NCBI RefSeq assembly: GCF_023806485.1
Contig: NZ_JAMSLR010000004.1
Coordinates: 186,001 to 250,000 of the forward strand
Source: Thermalbibacter longus
GTDB taxonomy: Bacteria; Chloroflexota; Chloroflexia; Thermomicrobiales; Thermomicrobiaceae
Length of the DNA stretch: 64,000 nt
Reading direction: 5' to 3'
Shown piece by piece: positions 35,104 through 44,250 of the stretch. A program made the translations under genes and the position numbers. Positions within the stretch are counted from its first letter, which is position 1. Each line of letters opens with the position of its first letter. Under the pieces are notes generated by a model. That model was not told where the DNA came from. It did not search any database and saw only the letters and a list, made by a program, of their open reading frames with translations.

Positions 35104-36249
35104 ATGCTCTCGCTACGCGTGCTAACCGGTGATGGTCACCCGGTAGAACGCCTCCTCTACTGCAGCGAGCGCGGCGGTCGCTTCTCCTACCGGCCACCAC
35201 GCCTCCAGGTCCTGGCACAGCTACACGATCCCCGGGCTGAAGGCGCACTCCGCTACCGGCTGTCACTCCCCGTGGGCTGGCTGGCATTGCCGGACCAGCA
35301 GCTCAGCACATTCGGGGACCGGCCAGTAACCTGGCTGGTTTTTCCCCAGGGAAATCCTCAGGGATTCCATCTCAGGATCTCGGTCGCGGTCTTCGATCGT
35401 GGACGGTCGATCGCGCGGGCGGAGCGGCTGCTCGGCATCGAGCTGTACGGCGAGAGTCCGTTCGACCCGGCGCGCGACCGGCTCCCCTGGGCGAACCGCG
35501 CGAGTGAGTTCGGCCAGGTCAGGCCGGACGAGCGGTATTTCCGGGCAACTTATGACCTGGCGCTGTTCCCGGAGTCGTTCCGGCGAGGCCTGTATAGCGC
35601 GGTCGTGCGCCTGGGCGATGCCCGGGAGGGCGGGGGCGTCTGCAGCGGCATGGCGCGGGCAGCGCTGGCGTGTAGCCTGGGCATGCTGCGCGCTGAAGGC
35701 GAGGATCTGCGCGATCAGGTCATCGTCCTCCATGGTCGCCAACTGACCGACCGTGCTCTGCTGGCTGGGATACCCCAATTCCTCTGGCCCAGCCCGCGCC
35801 GGGCATACCGGCGGTTTGTCGGCGATCTACTGCGGCGCGGCTGGAGCGATCTCTGCTTCGACGTGAACGTTCCGAAGCCTTGGAGACGAGACGTGATCCG
35901 GGCATTGCTGGGCCAGGGGCACACTGTGGTCCCGTACGCCTTCCGGCAGCGCGCGCCGGATCAGGCCGAGGTGCTGGTCTGGGATCCGAGTCGTCCGGAG
36001 GATGCCGGGGAGACGGTGATCACGTTCGACCTCCAACACGACCGCTATCGCTACCCCCCGCTCGTCGACTACGAGGACGCGGTGACGATCGTCGCCGTGC
36101 GGCAGCACGCATACCTCCGCGGCCGAACGGCGTTGCTCAGCAGTCTAGCCAGCCTCGTGCTGTTCTCTCCCCGGGCGCGGCAGGCCCTGATCGGCGGCGT
36201 CGTGAGCCTAGCCCTGGGTTTGGGAGTGCTCAAGCTCGCCCGCAGGTAG
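35104..36249 (+). CDS. Predicted papain-fold (C39-like) protein with C-terminal membrane segment
   Basis: A 381-aa protein of no named family that I recognise. The middle carries a plausible Cys-His-Asp triad in papain-fold order: GGVC180SGMARAAL (nucleophile at the head of a helix), QGH273TVVPYAF and VLVWD294PSRPED. This pattern resembles an uncharacterised bacterial family with LCGGM, NHQVLA and YDPNHP motifs. The N-terminal 170 residues look like a beta-rich domain. The C-terminus has hydrophobic stretches (LLSSLASLVLF, LIGGVVSLALGLGVL) that may anchor it. The start is near the nrdR stop, without a clear ribosome-binding site. Confidence 0.6.
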   Translation: MLSLRVLTGDGHPVERLLYCSERGGRFSYRPPRLQVLAQLHDPRAEGALRYRLSLPVGWLALPDQQLSTFGDRPVTWLVFPQGNPQGFHLRISVAVFDRGRSIARAERLLGIELYGESPFDPARDRLPWANRASEFGQVRPDERYFRATYDLALFPESFRRGLYSAVVRLGDAREGGGVCSGMARAALACSLGMLRAEGEDLRDQVIVLHGRQLTDRALLAGIPQFLWPSPRRAYRRFVGDLLRRGWSDLCFDVNVPKPWRRDVIRALLGQGHTVVPYAFRQRAPDQAEVLVWDPSRPEDAGETVITFDLQHDRYRYPPLVDYEDAVTIVAVRQHAYLRGRTALLSSLASLVLFSPRARQALIGGVVSLALGLGVLKLARR

Positions 36250-36302
36250 CGGCCCAGGCGATCCGAGCAGGATATCCGTTTGTCCTCGCTGAGTGCTTTT
36301 GC

Positions 36303-36629
36303 TTAACTGAGATGCTTCTCGATCTGCTGCAGCAGGCGCTGCTTCGGCTGAGCACCGATAATCCGCTCCACTGGCTGGCCGTTCTTGTACAGGATCAGAG
36401 TGGGGATGCTGCTGATGCCCAGTTGCATCGCGACGCGCATGTTCTCGTCGACGTTGACCTTGGCGACCTTCAGTGCCTTCGATTTCTCTTCGGCGATCTC
36501 TTCGAGGATGGGGGCAATCATGCGGCAGGGCCCGCACCAGGCGGCCCAAAAGTCGACCAGGACGGGAATGTCGGACTGGAGTACCTCTTCCTCGAATGTC
36601 TCATCGCTGACGTTCACCGGCTTGGGCAT
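36303..36629 (-). CDS. trxA: Thioredoxin
   Basis: A 108-aa classical thioredoxin with the redox motif W31-C-G-P-C35, the preceding VLVDFWAAW strand, the cis-proline loop ISSIPTLILYKNG and a C-terminal helix. It reduces protein disulfides, including those of ribonucleotide reductase. GGAG and GAGGAT precede the ATG at 36629. Its own promoter lies about 40-75 bases upstream. It is convergent with the papain-fold gene. Confidence 0.96.
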   Translation of the reverse strand: MPKPVNVSDETFEEEVLQSDIPVLVDFWAAWCGPCRMIAPILEEIAEEKSKALKVAKVNVDENMRVAMQLGISSIPTLILYKNGQPVERIIGAQPKQRLLQQIEKHLS

Positions 36630-36674
36630 ATCCTCGCTCCCTCCGTCCGCCTCCCACGATGAGGCTCGGCCTTC

Positions 36675-36704
36675 ACTATACGAGAACACTCCCATTGACG
36701 ACAA
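36675..36704 (-). promoter_or_regulatory. trxA promoter
   Basis: On the minus strand, TTGTCG (36704-36699) and TATAGT (36680-36675) are separated by 18 bases. The leader would be about 40 nt. Confidence 0.55.
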
Positions 36705-37087
36705 TGTTCCCGCTTGCGCTTCGGCGATCTCCGAGCGACATCCGCCGCGGTGTCGACCGAGGTATCTATTCTCCGGAGCCCGAGCCCGCTCGGTGCTCGA
36801 TCGCCGGAGCCGTCCGTGTCCTGCGGCTCCTGTTGCGCTGGCAGGAAGGGAAGCGACGCGAAGACTTCCCCAGTAGCTGTTCAGGGAGGACCTGGCCGCG
36901 GCCTCGTTGACCGCCACCGCGGGCAGGGGGATGGCGCCCGGGCGATGGTTCACCCCGGAACGCGGGAAGCGCCGAATCCATCCGGTGTACACGTCGTCCG
37001 GGGCTAATAACCTTCACGCGGCCGACCCAGGGCATGCGCACGCGGGGGGATGGCAGGAGTATCCTGGGCGATATCGCCTTCGGTGGC

Positions 37088-37096
37088 TGCTATACT
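37088..37096 (+). promoter_or_regulatory. Extended -10 promoter of the glycosyltransferase pair
   Basis: TGC-TATACT lies 22 bases before the ATG at 37119, so the leader would be about 16 nt. It is identical to the elements before ybaB and ftsZ. Confidence 0.45.
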
Positions 37097-37118
37097 CCCG
37101 CTTTGGCATGGAGGGGGC

Positions 37119-38267
37119 ATGGAGCACGCCCTGACCATCGCGCTCGACGGTGCCTTCAGCCGGGAACCGCTGACCGGCAGCGGCCAGTACACGCTCGGGC
37201 TGTGGAACCAGTTCTCGGCCGGGGATGCCTGCTGCCGGGTCGTGCTCTTGCTCCCCGGGTCGGACAGTTCTGGCCCACCGAAGCCGTTTCGTACCGGCAA
37301 GCTAGCCAAGCTCTGGTGGGAGCAGCGTGGCGTCGTCGAGGCGGCGCGGGCTACAGGCGCGACGCTCCTGCACGTGCCCTATTTCGCCGGCCCGCTACGG
37401 TCACCGCTCCCGCTCGTCGTCACCGTGCACGATGTCATCCCCTTCCTCTTCCCGGCCTACCGGGCCAGCCTCGCGATGCGACTCTATCTTCGACTGGTCA
37501 GCCGCGTCGCCCGCCGGGCTCACGTCGTCATCACCGACTCCGAGCACTCCAAGCGCGACATCGTGCGCGTGCTCGGCATACCCCCCCAACGGATCGTGGC
37601 AATCCCGCTGGCCGCTGACCGGCGCTTCCGTCCAGCGGCCGATCCGGGGCGCCTGGCTGAGCTTCGGCAACGCTTCGCTCTGCCCGGCCCGGTCATCTTC
37701 AATGTCGGCGGGCTCGACGCGCGCAAGAACCTGCCCGCGCTGGTCGAGGCTTTCGCGATCGCCATGCCTGAACTCGACTCCGACACGCGGCTGGTCATCG
37801 CCGGCCGCCCACATGCCGAGAACTCGCGGCTCTATCCGCCGCTCGAGCCGGTCGTGCGTCGCTTCGGGCTGGAGCGTCACGTCGTTCTGACTGGCGCGGT
37901 GAGCGAGGAGGACAAGCTCGGCCTCTACCAGCTCGCAGATCTCTATGTCTACCCTTCGCTCTATGAAGGCTTCGGCCTCTCGCCGCTGGAGGCGATGGCA
38001 TGCGGGACTCCAGTGGTCGCGGCGAACCGGTCGAGCCTGCCCGAGGTCGTGGGCGAGGGCGGGCTGCTGGTGGAGCCGGATCCACGCGAGCTGGCGGCCG
38101 CGATCCGCCGGGTGCTCCTCGACGACCGGTTGCGCCAGGAACTCGCGCGCCGGGCGCTCGACCAGGCGGCGCGCTTCTCGTGGGAGCGCACCGCGAGGGA
38201 GACCCTCGCGGTGTACTATCAGGTATTGGGAAGCCACGCAGAGGACCGGAGGGCGGGCGGCCGGTGA
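37119..38267 (+). CDS. GT4-family glycosyltransferase (1)
   Basis: A 382-aa GT-B fold glycosyltransferase. The N-terminal acceptor half has GSGQYTLGLW and VVTVHDVIPFLFP. The C-terminal donor half has NVGGLDARKNLPALVEAFA, and the EX7E-type loop is in SLYEGFGLSPLEAMACGTPVV. The exact sugar donor and acceptor are unknown. Glycolipid, exopolysaccharide or carotenoid decoration are all possible. The ATG at 37119 follows GGAGGGGG. It overlaps the second GT4 gene by 4 bases (GTGA). Confidence 0.9.
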   Translation: MEHALTIALDGAFSREPLTGSGQYTLGLWNQFSAGDACCRVVLLLPGSDSSGPPKPFRTGKLAKLWWEQRGVVEAARATGATLLHVPYFAGPLRSPLPLVVTVHDVIPFLFPAYRASLAMRLYLRLVSRVARRAHVVITDSEHSKRDIVRVLGIPPQRIVAIPLAADRRFRPAADPGRLAELRQRFALPGPVIFNVGGLDARKNLPALVEAFAIAMPELDSDTRLVIAGRPHAENSRLYPPLEPVVRRFGLERHVVLTGAVSEEDKLGLYQLADLYVYPSLYEGFGLSPLEAMACGTPVVAANRSSLPEVVGEGGLLVEPDPRELAAAIRRVLLDDRLRQELARRALDQAARFSWERTARETLAVYYQVLGSHAEDRRAGGR

Positions 38268-39403
38268 AGGTCCTGATGCTGTCGAAGGCCCTGGTCAACG
38301 GGGTCTATCAGAAGAAGCTCGAAGAGCTGGCAAAGCTGCCAGAGATCGAGCTGCTGGCGATCGTCCCGCCCTACTGGCACGAGTCCCGCGTAGGCGTGGT
38401 ACAGCTCGAACGGCGCTACACCGAGGGCTATGAGCTGATCGTAGAGCCGATGTGGTTCAACGGGCACCACCACGTCCACTGGTATCCTGGCCTGGCCCGG
38501 CACGTGCGTCGATTCCGGCCAGATATCCTGCACGTCGACGAGGAGCCGTACAACCTGGTGACGTTCCACGCTGCGCTGCTCGGTCGCGTCTACGGGGCGC
38601 GGGTCATCTTCTTCACCTGGCAGAATCTCCATCGCCGCTATCCGCCCCCGTTTTCCTGGTTCGAGCGGATCAATTACCGGCTCGCCGCGGCTGCTGTCGC
38701 CGGGAGCCAGGAGGCAGCCAGCGTCCTTCGCCGCAAGGGCTACCGCGGTCCGTTGGAGGTCATCCCGCAGTTCGGCGTCGACCCCGAGCTCTTTCGCCCG
38801 ATGCCCGTCGAGCGGTCGACGCTGCCGACTATCGGCTTCGTTGGCCGGCTGGTACCGGAGAAGGGGGCCGACGTGCTCTTGCGCGCGCTCGCCCGCATGC
38901 GGACGCGCGCCGCTGTCCAGATCGTGGGCAGCGGCAGCGAGCGCTCGCGGCTCGAGCTCCTGGCGACTAGCCTGGGCGTGCGCGACCGCGTGACCTTTCG
39001 TGGCAGCGTCGCTCCAGCTATGATGCCGCAGACGCTCAACATGTTCGACGTGCTGGTAGTTCCCTCGCGCACGCGCCGGAACTGGAAGGAACAGTTCGGT
39101 CGGGTGATCATCGAGGCGATGGCGTGTGGCGTGCCGGTCGTCGGCTCTGACTCCGGCGAGATCCCGCAGGTCATCGGTGAAGCGGGGCTGGTCTTCCCGG
39201 AAGACGACGCGACGGCGCTGGCCCAGGCGCTGGACATGCTGCTCGGGGATCCGGCGCGCCGGCAGGAGCTGGGCCGCCTCGGACGACAGCGCGTGCTGGA
39301 GCTCTTCACCCAGGCTCGGGTGGCCGAGCGCTACTACGAACTGTATCGCTCGCTCGGATCAACGTGGCGATCGTATGCCACGGTAGGCAGGCTGGGTCAG
39401 TGA
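38264..39403 (+). CDS. GT4-family glycosyltransferase (2)
   Basis: A 379-aa GT-B fold enzyme. The start MLSKALVNGVYQKKLEELAK and LHVDEEPYN in the acceptor half, then TIGFVGRLVPEKGADVLLRALA and FGRVIIEAMACGVPVVGSDSGEIPQVIGEAGLVFPE in the donor half, are typical of group 1 transferases. It shows only fold-level similarity to its upstream partner. Translational coupling suggests that both act on one pathway. No flippase or polymerase gene adjoins. Confidence 0.9.
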   Translation: MKVLMLSKALVNGVYQKKLEELAKLPEIELLAIVPPYWHESRVGVVQLERRYTEGYELIVEPMWFNGHHHVHWYPGLARHVRRFRPDILHVDEEPYNLVTFHAALLGRVYGARVIFFTWQNLHRRYPPPFSWFERINYRLAAAAVAGSQEAASVLRRKGYRGPLEVIPQFGVDPELFRPMPVERSTLPTIGFVGRLVPEKGADVLLRALARMRTRAAVQIVGSGSERSRLELLATSLGVRDRVTFRGSVAPAMMPQTLNMFDVLVVPSRTRRNWKEQFGRVIIEAMACGVPVVGSDSGEIPQVIGEAGLVFPEDDATALAQALDMLLGDPARRQELGRLGRQRVLELFTQARVAERYYELYRSLGSTWRSYATVGRLGQ

Positions 39404-39433
39404 GCGAGCGGGGATCTTGGAGCGGGTGAGGAA

Positions 39434-40012
39434 ATGCCGAGCAAGTCGCCGCGTGACTCTCGCCAGGCGGCCCGTCTGCTCGAGCCTGGGCCGGTCGTGC
39501 TGGTGACCGCACAGTTCCGATCCCAGCCGAACGTCATGACGGCCGCCTGGGTAATACCGCTAAGTCTCGATCCGCCGCGCGTGGGCGTGGCGATCCATCC
39601 CTCGCGTTTCACGCACGAGCTGGTGACGCGCGGTGAGCTCTTCGTCCTAAACGTGCCGACGCTCGAGCTGATTGACGCGGTGCATCGCTGCGGCATCGTC
39701 TCGGGACGCGAGTTCGACAAGTTTCTCCAGGCTGGCCTGCACCCGGTCGACGCCCTGGCGGTCGACGTGCCGGTCATCGAAGAATGTGCCGCCCACATCG
39801 AGTGTGGCCTCGTCGAGCGGCTAACGCTGGGCGATCACGACCTGTTCGTGGGCGAGGTGCTGGCCGTCTCCGCCGACGACGAGCTGTTCACCGATCGATG
39901 GCAGATTTCGGACGACTCGCCGCTGATCCACCATGTGGCCTTAGACCTCTACGCTGGCCTGTCCCGGCCCTATACTGCCCGTCCAGAGCGGGAAGAGGAC
40001 GAAGAGGACTGA
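39434..40012 (+). CDS. Flavin reductase-like (FMN-binding split barrel) protein
   Basis: A 192-aa protein of the flavin reductase-like family. The segment PVVLVTAQFRSQPNVMTAAWVIPLSLDPPRVGVAIHPSRFTHELV is the FMN-binding beginning, and RGELFVLNVPTLEL follows. FMN-dependent electron transfer or reductase activity is likely. The partner is unknown. The last residues are highly acidic (REEDEED). TGAGGAA precedes the ATG, 30 bases after the glycosyltransferase stop. Confidence 0.85.
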   Translation: MPSKSPRDSRQAARLLEPGPVVLVTAQFRSQPNVMTAAWVIPLSLDPPRVGVAIHPSRFTHELVTRGELFVLNVPTLELIDAVHRCGIVSGREFDKFLQAGLHPVDALAVDVPVIEECAAHIECGLVERLTLGDHDLFVGEVLAVSADDELFTDRWQISDDSPLIHHVALDLYAGLSRPYTARPEREEDEED

Positions 40013-40027
40013 GGACGTCACAGCGTC

Positions 40028-40066
40028 CTAGATCAAGCTGACGATGACCTAGCTCAAGCTGACGAT
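40028..40066. repeat. 21-bp tandem duplication over a gene end
   Basis: CTAGATCAAGCTGACGAT (40028-40045) and CTAGCTCAAGCTGACGAT (40049-40066) differ at one base and are spaced 21 bp apart. Read on the minus strand, each copy encodes IVSL and a TAG stop of the MqnA-like gene, so the 3' end including the stop codon is duplicated. Confidence 0.85.
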
Positions 40067-40837
40067 TTCGACCGCGTCTATGCTGGGTACGCCGAGATCG
40101 CGGCCGGTACGGTGGAGCAGCTCCCGTAACCCGCTGCGCGCGCGTTGGGTCAGCCTGTGGGTCTGATCGGCCAGGAGCGCGTTCACGCGCTCCCGGTTCA
40201 GCGCGTGCTCGCCCATGAGCTGTTCCAGCAGCTCTCCCGGCCGCGCCATTGCTGCCTCGCGAGCGGCGTGCAGCTCCCTCACCAGGAGCCGGAGCGCCTC
40301 CTCTTGCTCGGCGAGCATCCGTCGGGGTGCCACCAGGACATGGCTCGGGAAGGGGAGGGAGGACAGGATGAACCACGCCCGGCCCAGGTCGTGCATCCGT
40401 TCGGAGAGCGGCTGGGCCAGCGCCTCGTCGTCTTCGAGTATCGTGACCGGGCCGTGCTCGGAACTTCGACTCCAGGCCGTCACGCCGATCCCGTAGAAGG
40501 GCGTCACCGTCGCTCGGGCCAGCGCTTCGGCTGTCAGGCTGACACTGTCCAGGGCCACGCTGACCTCGTCGAGCGTGTCTGGCCGCCCGCTCGTCTGCAT
40601 CGCCACGCCACTCGTGTGCTGGCTTACCAGCGCGACATCGGCGATGACGACGAACTCGTTCGCGAGCTGCGTGGCCTCGACCGCGTCCAGCAGGGCGGGC
40701 AGGCCGCGCGAGCGCACGACCTCGGCGGTCAGGTACCTCTCGAGCATGAAGCTCGTGGTCGGCTCGACCCAGCCCTGCGCGATGGGTAGGGAGTAGACGG
40801 CAGTCGTGACGCTCTGTTCGATGAAGCAGTCCGGCAT
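40049..40837 (-). CDS. MqnA/MqnD-family-like protein (menaquinone futalosine pathway fold)
   Basis: A 262-aa protein with the periplasmic-binding-protein-like fold of the VitK2 biosynthesis family. The stretch HDLGRAWFILSSLPFPSHVLVAPRRM resembles the DLGEEW...LTGLPFPFAVW block of MqnA (chorismate dehydratase), and the C-terminal helices match the ligand-domain end. The N-terminus departs from the usual substrate-binding motif, so function could differ. No other mqn genes are nearby. It overlaps one copy of the 21-bp duplication. GGAAGGG is upstream of the ATG. Confidence 0.55.
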   Translation of the reverse strand: MPDCFIEQSVTTAVYSLPIAQGWVEPTTSFMLERYLTAEVVRSRGLPALLDAVEATQLANEFVVIADVALVSQHTSGVAMQTSGRPDTLDEVSVALDSVSLTAEALARATVTPFYGIGVTAWSRSSEHGPVTILEDDEALAQPLSERMHDLGRAWFILSSLPFPSHVLVAPRRMLAEQEEALRLLVRELHAAREAAMARPGELLEQLMGEHALNRERVNALLADQTHRLTQRARSGLRELLHRTGRDLGVPSIDAVEIVSLS

Positions 40838-40926
40838 CTCATGAGCCCTTCCACGGAGTGAAGCTCTTCGGCTCGGCGAGCGGGCTACCAGCGCGGTTGG
40901 GGCGAATTACTGGCTCGCCGCTCGGA

Positions 40927-43407
40927 TCAGCTCAGATCGCCCGCGCCGGACTGCCAGAAGCGCCGCACCTGCTCGCGGAGCAGGCGATGCTCCGGCCTGC
41001 GGAGCTCGGGATCGATCTCGATGATCCGCTCGGCCTCGCGTCTGGCCTGCTGGAGCGTGACCACGTCGGCCAGGCTGGCGAAACGGAGATCGGGCATGCC
41101 GCTCTGGCGAGTGCCCAGGAACTCGCCGGGTCCACGCATCTGCAGATCGATCTCGGCCAGCCGAAAGCCATCGAAGGTGTGCACCAGAGCCTCCAGCCGG
41201 TCACGGGCCTCCTGGCCCTCCGAATCCGAGATCAGGATGCAGTACGACTGGGCCGCGCCACGCCCTACCCGGCCGCGGAACTGGTGCAGTTGAGCCAGGC
41301 CGAATCGATCCGCTCCTTCGATAAGCATCACGGTCGCGTTCGGCACGTCGATCCCAACTTCCACCACAGCGGTCGAGACCAGGATGTCCAGCTCGCGGTC
41401 GCGGAACGCGGTCATCACCGCGTCCTTCTCGGCCGGACGCATACGGCCGTGGAGCAGCCCGAGCCGGAGGTCGGGAAACACCTCCCGTTGTAGCCGTTCG
41501 AACTCGACTGTAGCGGCGCGGGCGTCGATGGCCTCGGACTCTTCCACCAGCGGGTAAATGATGAAGGCCTGGTACCCCTCGGTCACTTGCTTGCGGATGA
41601 ACTGGTACACGCGCTGGCGCATGTCGCTCTTGACGGCATAGGTCTGGACTGTCTGTCGTCCCGGCGGCATCTCATCGATGATCGAGACGTCGAGGTCGCC
41701 GTGCAGCACGAGAGCTAGGCTGCGCGGGATCGGCGTGGCGGTCATCACCAGCACATCGGGATTGTCCCCCTTTGCCCGCAGGGTGGCTCGCTGGAGGACG
41801 CCGAAGCGGTGCTGCTCGTCGATGATCGCTAGGCCGAGCCGCTGGAACTGGACCCAGTCTTCCAAGATGGCATGAGTCCCGATCAGGAGCTGAATGCTCC
41901 CGTCGCGAAGCCCCTGTTCGATCTCCTGGCGGGCACGCTCAGGCGTGCTGCTGGTCAACAGCGCCACGGCCGGGCGGGCATCCGCGGGGAAGCCAGCATA
42001 GAGGCTCCGGAAGCTCTGGGCGTGCTGCTCGGCGAGGATCTCGGTCGGCGCCAGAACGGCGACCTGGTAGCCACTCGCGCTGGCCGCCAGCGCGGCGGCC
42101 GCCGCTACGACCGTCTTGCCCGACCCGACGTCGCCCTGGAGCAGCCGGCTCATCGGCCGTGGCTGAGCCATATCCTCCAGGATCTCGTCGAGCGCGCGGG
42201 CCTGCGCGTTCGTGAGGGCGAAGGGCAGGCTACGCAAGAAGGTGTCGATCCTGGCCCGGTCGATGGGGATGGCGTTACCTGGCTGGGCCTGCCACTCGGC
42301 CTTGCGCCGGACCAAACCGAGCTGCAAGGCCAGGAACTCGTCGAAAGCCAGGCGCCGGCGAGCGATCTCAGCTTGCTGGCTCGATTCCGGGAAGTGGAGC
42401 TGGCCGATCGCTTCGGGCAGCGAGGGGAGCCCATAGCGCTTCCGAGTATCCTCGGGCAGCGGATCGATGACGAGGTGCAGTCCCGCGTCGAGCGCGGCGC
42501 GAGTAAGCTGCCGGAGCTGCTTCTGATACAGGTTCCGGGTCAGCGGATAGACCGGCACGATCCGCCCGGTGTGCAGCAGGTCCTCATCGGCCGGCTCCCA
42601 CTCAGGGTTGCGGAAGCAGACGATGGCTCGCTGGCGCTCCAGCCGCCCGCTCAGCGCGATGCGCATGCCGGGGCGAAGTTGCCGAGCGACATAAGGGTTG
42701 AACCAGATGGCTGGAATCGTGCCGGTTGGATCGCTGATCTCCGCATGGACGAGGCGTCGCCCGCTCGCGGTCTCTCGCTCCGACACCTCGGTGACCTCGC
42801 CGATGACTGTGCAGCGGATCTCCTCACTTCCGGTGCGATAGAACAGGTGGGCGATGCGGCCGATCGGCTGGACCTGCGTGTAGTCCTCGTAGCGGCGGGG
42901 GAGAAGATACAGCAGGTCGCGCACGGTGTACACCCCCAGCGCCTCGAGCTGGCGAGCACGCTGCGTGCCCACACCCGGCAGGATGGTCACCGGGTCGTCG
43001 AGCGAGGAAATCGCCGGCGCGCGCAAGGTCTTGGCCGGCTGGCTGTTCTGGCGCCCGTCGCGACGCCGGGCTTCGATGGCGTGCTGGGCGTGGCCGGGAT
43101 CGCGATGGCGTTGGACCGGCGTGATCCGAGCAGGCGCAGTCAGAAGCTGCCGCGCGGCCGCGATGCGCCGGGCCCGTTCAGCCGGGGCTAGTGCCGCGTA
43201 GTCGTCCAGCAGTTCCGAGAGCCGCCGGAGCGTCGCAGCGAGCGCCGGCCTGGCGGTGAGCCAGGTTCCGGCGTTGCGAGCCAGCAGCGCGGCCAGCCCA
43301 CCCGTGACTGCGGTGTCCTGAAAGCCCTTGCGCTCCTCCAACGCGAAGACCTTTTCGAGGAGCAGCGCCGGGTCTTGCCTGTCCACGTCGGATGAGCGCA
43401 CCGTCAT
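40927..43407 (-). CDS. recG: ATP-dependent DNA helicase RecG
   Basis: An 826-aa branch-migration helicase. After an N-terminal extension of about 130 residues comes the wedge (OB-fold) domain with ILPGVGTQRARQLEALGV and IPAIWFNPYVARQL. The helicase domains follow, with Walker A GDVGSGK431T, the D530-EQH box, TATPIPRSLAL, STAVVEVGIDVPNATVM and FGLAQLHQFRGRVGRG. It remodels stalled forks and Holliday junctions. No ribosome-binding site stands out before the ATG-like start. Confidence 0.96.
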   Translation of the reverse strand: MTVRSSDVDRQDPALLLEKVFALEERKGFQDTAVTGGLAALLARNAGTWLTARPALAATLRRLSELLDDYAALAPAERARRIAAARQLLTAPARITPVQRHRDPGHAQHAIEARRRDGRQNSQPAKTLRAPAISSLDDPVTILPGVGTQRARQLEALGVYTVRDLLYLLPRRYEDYTQVQPIGRIAHLFYRTGSEEIRCTVIGEVTEVSERETASGRRLVHAEISDPTGTIPAIWFNPYVARQLRPGMRIALSGRLERQRAIVCFRNPEWEPADEDLLHTGRIVPVYPLTRNLYQKQLRQLTRAALDAGLHLVIDPLPEDTRKRYGLPSLPEAIGQLHFPESSQQAEIARRRLAFDEFLALQLGLVRRKAEWQAQPGNAIPIDRARIDTFLRSLPFALTNAQARALDEILEDMAQPRPMSRLLQGDVGSGKTVVAAAAALAASASGYQVAVLAPTEILAEQHAQSFRSLYAGFPADARPAVALLTSSTPERARQEIEQGLRDGSIQLLIGTHAILEDWVQFQRLGLAIIDEQHRFGVLQRATLRAKGDNPDVLVMTATPIPRSLALVLHGDLDVSIIDEMPPGRQTVQTYAVKSDMRQRVYQFIRKQVTEGYQAFIIYPLVEESEAIDARAATVEFERLQREVFPDLRLGLLHGRMRPAEKDAVMTAFRDRELDILVSTAVVEVGIDVPNATVMLIEGADRFGLAQLHQFRGRVGRGAAQSYCILISDSEGQEARDRLEALVHTFDGFRLAEIDLQMRGPGEFLGTRQSGMPDLRFASLADVVTLQQARREAERIIEIDPELRRPEHRLLREQVRRFWQSGAGDLS

Positions 43408-43790
43408 CCCCGTTCTCGACCGAACGCGCCGCCATCCAAGTGAACTGGCCGGTCAGATGGCTGTCAAGCGCGGATAGCTCGTCGTGCCCCACAGAGGGTG
43501 GAGCGGGATCCCGAGCGAGTTCAACAGGAACCAATCGCCATATCAGTACCGGAGCGGACCTGACGCAGAAGCTCAGGCAACGCTAGCCGCCTGCAGCGTG
43601 CTCCATCCGCGCGATACCCGGCGGCTTCTCACGGCTGGTCGCCGGCGAACACGCCAGGGGCAAGAAGCGACGCGCGGGCATCGGCCGTCGAGGCGCCGGC
43701 ACGGTCGCGCCGGCCATTAGGATTAGGTCATCGGATACCGGCGCGTAGCAGCGATGACTCGCTGCTGTCCGACAGGAAAGGAGCGCGGGC
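43408..43790. other. Divergent intergenic region without a recognised gene
   Basis: About 380 bases between recG and the iron-permease-like gene. I see GCCGGC inverted copies near 43695 and short open frames without family resemblance, and no convincing promoter. Confidence 0.5.
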
Positions 43791-44243
43791 GTGTATCGCG
43801 GTTCGCCCTTCACTCGATTCGCCAAGTGGACGTCTCATGCTGCCGGGCATCCCGCTGCCTTTGCAGTCGCCGTGCTCATCGTCGGCGCCTGGGCGCTGAC
43901 TGGCCCCATCTTCGGCTTCAGCGATACCTGGCAACTGGTCATCAATACCGGAACCACGATCGTGACGTTCTTGATGGTCTTCCTTATCCAGAACACCCAG
44001 AATCGGGACAGCACTGCGTTACAGCTCAAGCTGGACGAGCTGATCCGCGCGCTCGAAGGCGCGCACAATGCGATGCTCGATCTCGAGGAGCTGGAGGATA
44101 AGGAACTGGAACAGATACGCCAGCGATACGAAGAGCTCGCCCGGCGAGCACGGTCGGAGATGCGCCACGGCCACAAGGATACCGACGTGGAGCAGGTGGA
44201 AGTCGGCGACGCCACGAGCGAGGGAGATGTCCGGCGGCCGTGA
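43791..44243 (+). CDS. Low-affinity iron permease-like membrane protein
   Basis: A 150-aa protein related to the low-affinity iron permease (Fet4-type) family. Two membrane helices (FAVAVLIVGAWALTGPIFG and LVINTGTTIVTFLMVFLI) flank FSDTWQ, and the diagnostic IQNTQNRDSTALQLKLDELI follows, with a helical acidic tail. Bacterial members are shorter than the fungal permeases, and transport activity is inferred only. GGAAAGGAG precedes the GTG start. Confidence 0.85.
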   Translation: MYRGSPFTRFAKWTSHAAGHPAAFAVAVLIVGAWALTGPIFGFSDTWQLVINTGTTIVTFLMVFLIQNTQNRDSTALQLKLDELIRALEGAHNAMLDLEELEDKELEQIRQRYEELARRARSEMRHGHKDTDVEQVEVGDATSEGDVRRP

Positions 44244-44250
44244 GACGGTC

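Larger units (their letters stand above)
36630..37118. other. Divergent intergenic region, trxA and glycosyltransferase promoters
   Basis: About 490 bases between trxA and the first glycosyltransferase. Several open frames cross it, but none has family resemblance. The elements I can support are the trxA promoter and the extended -10 at 37088-37096. Confidence 0.55.

Noticed and set aside
41872-43191. 439-codon open frame on the plus strand opposite recG
   Set aside because: Antisense shadow of recG with Arg/Leu/Gly-rich product and no motif.
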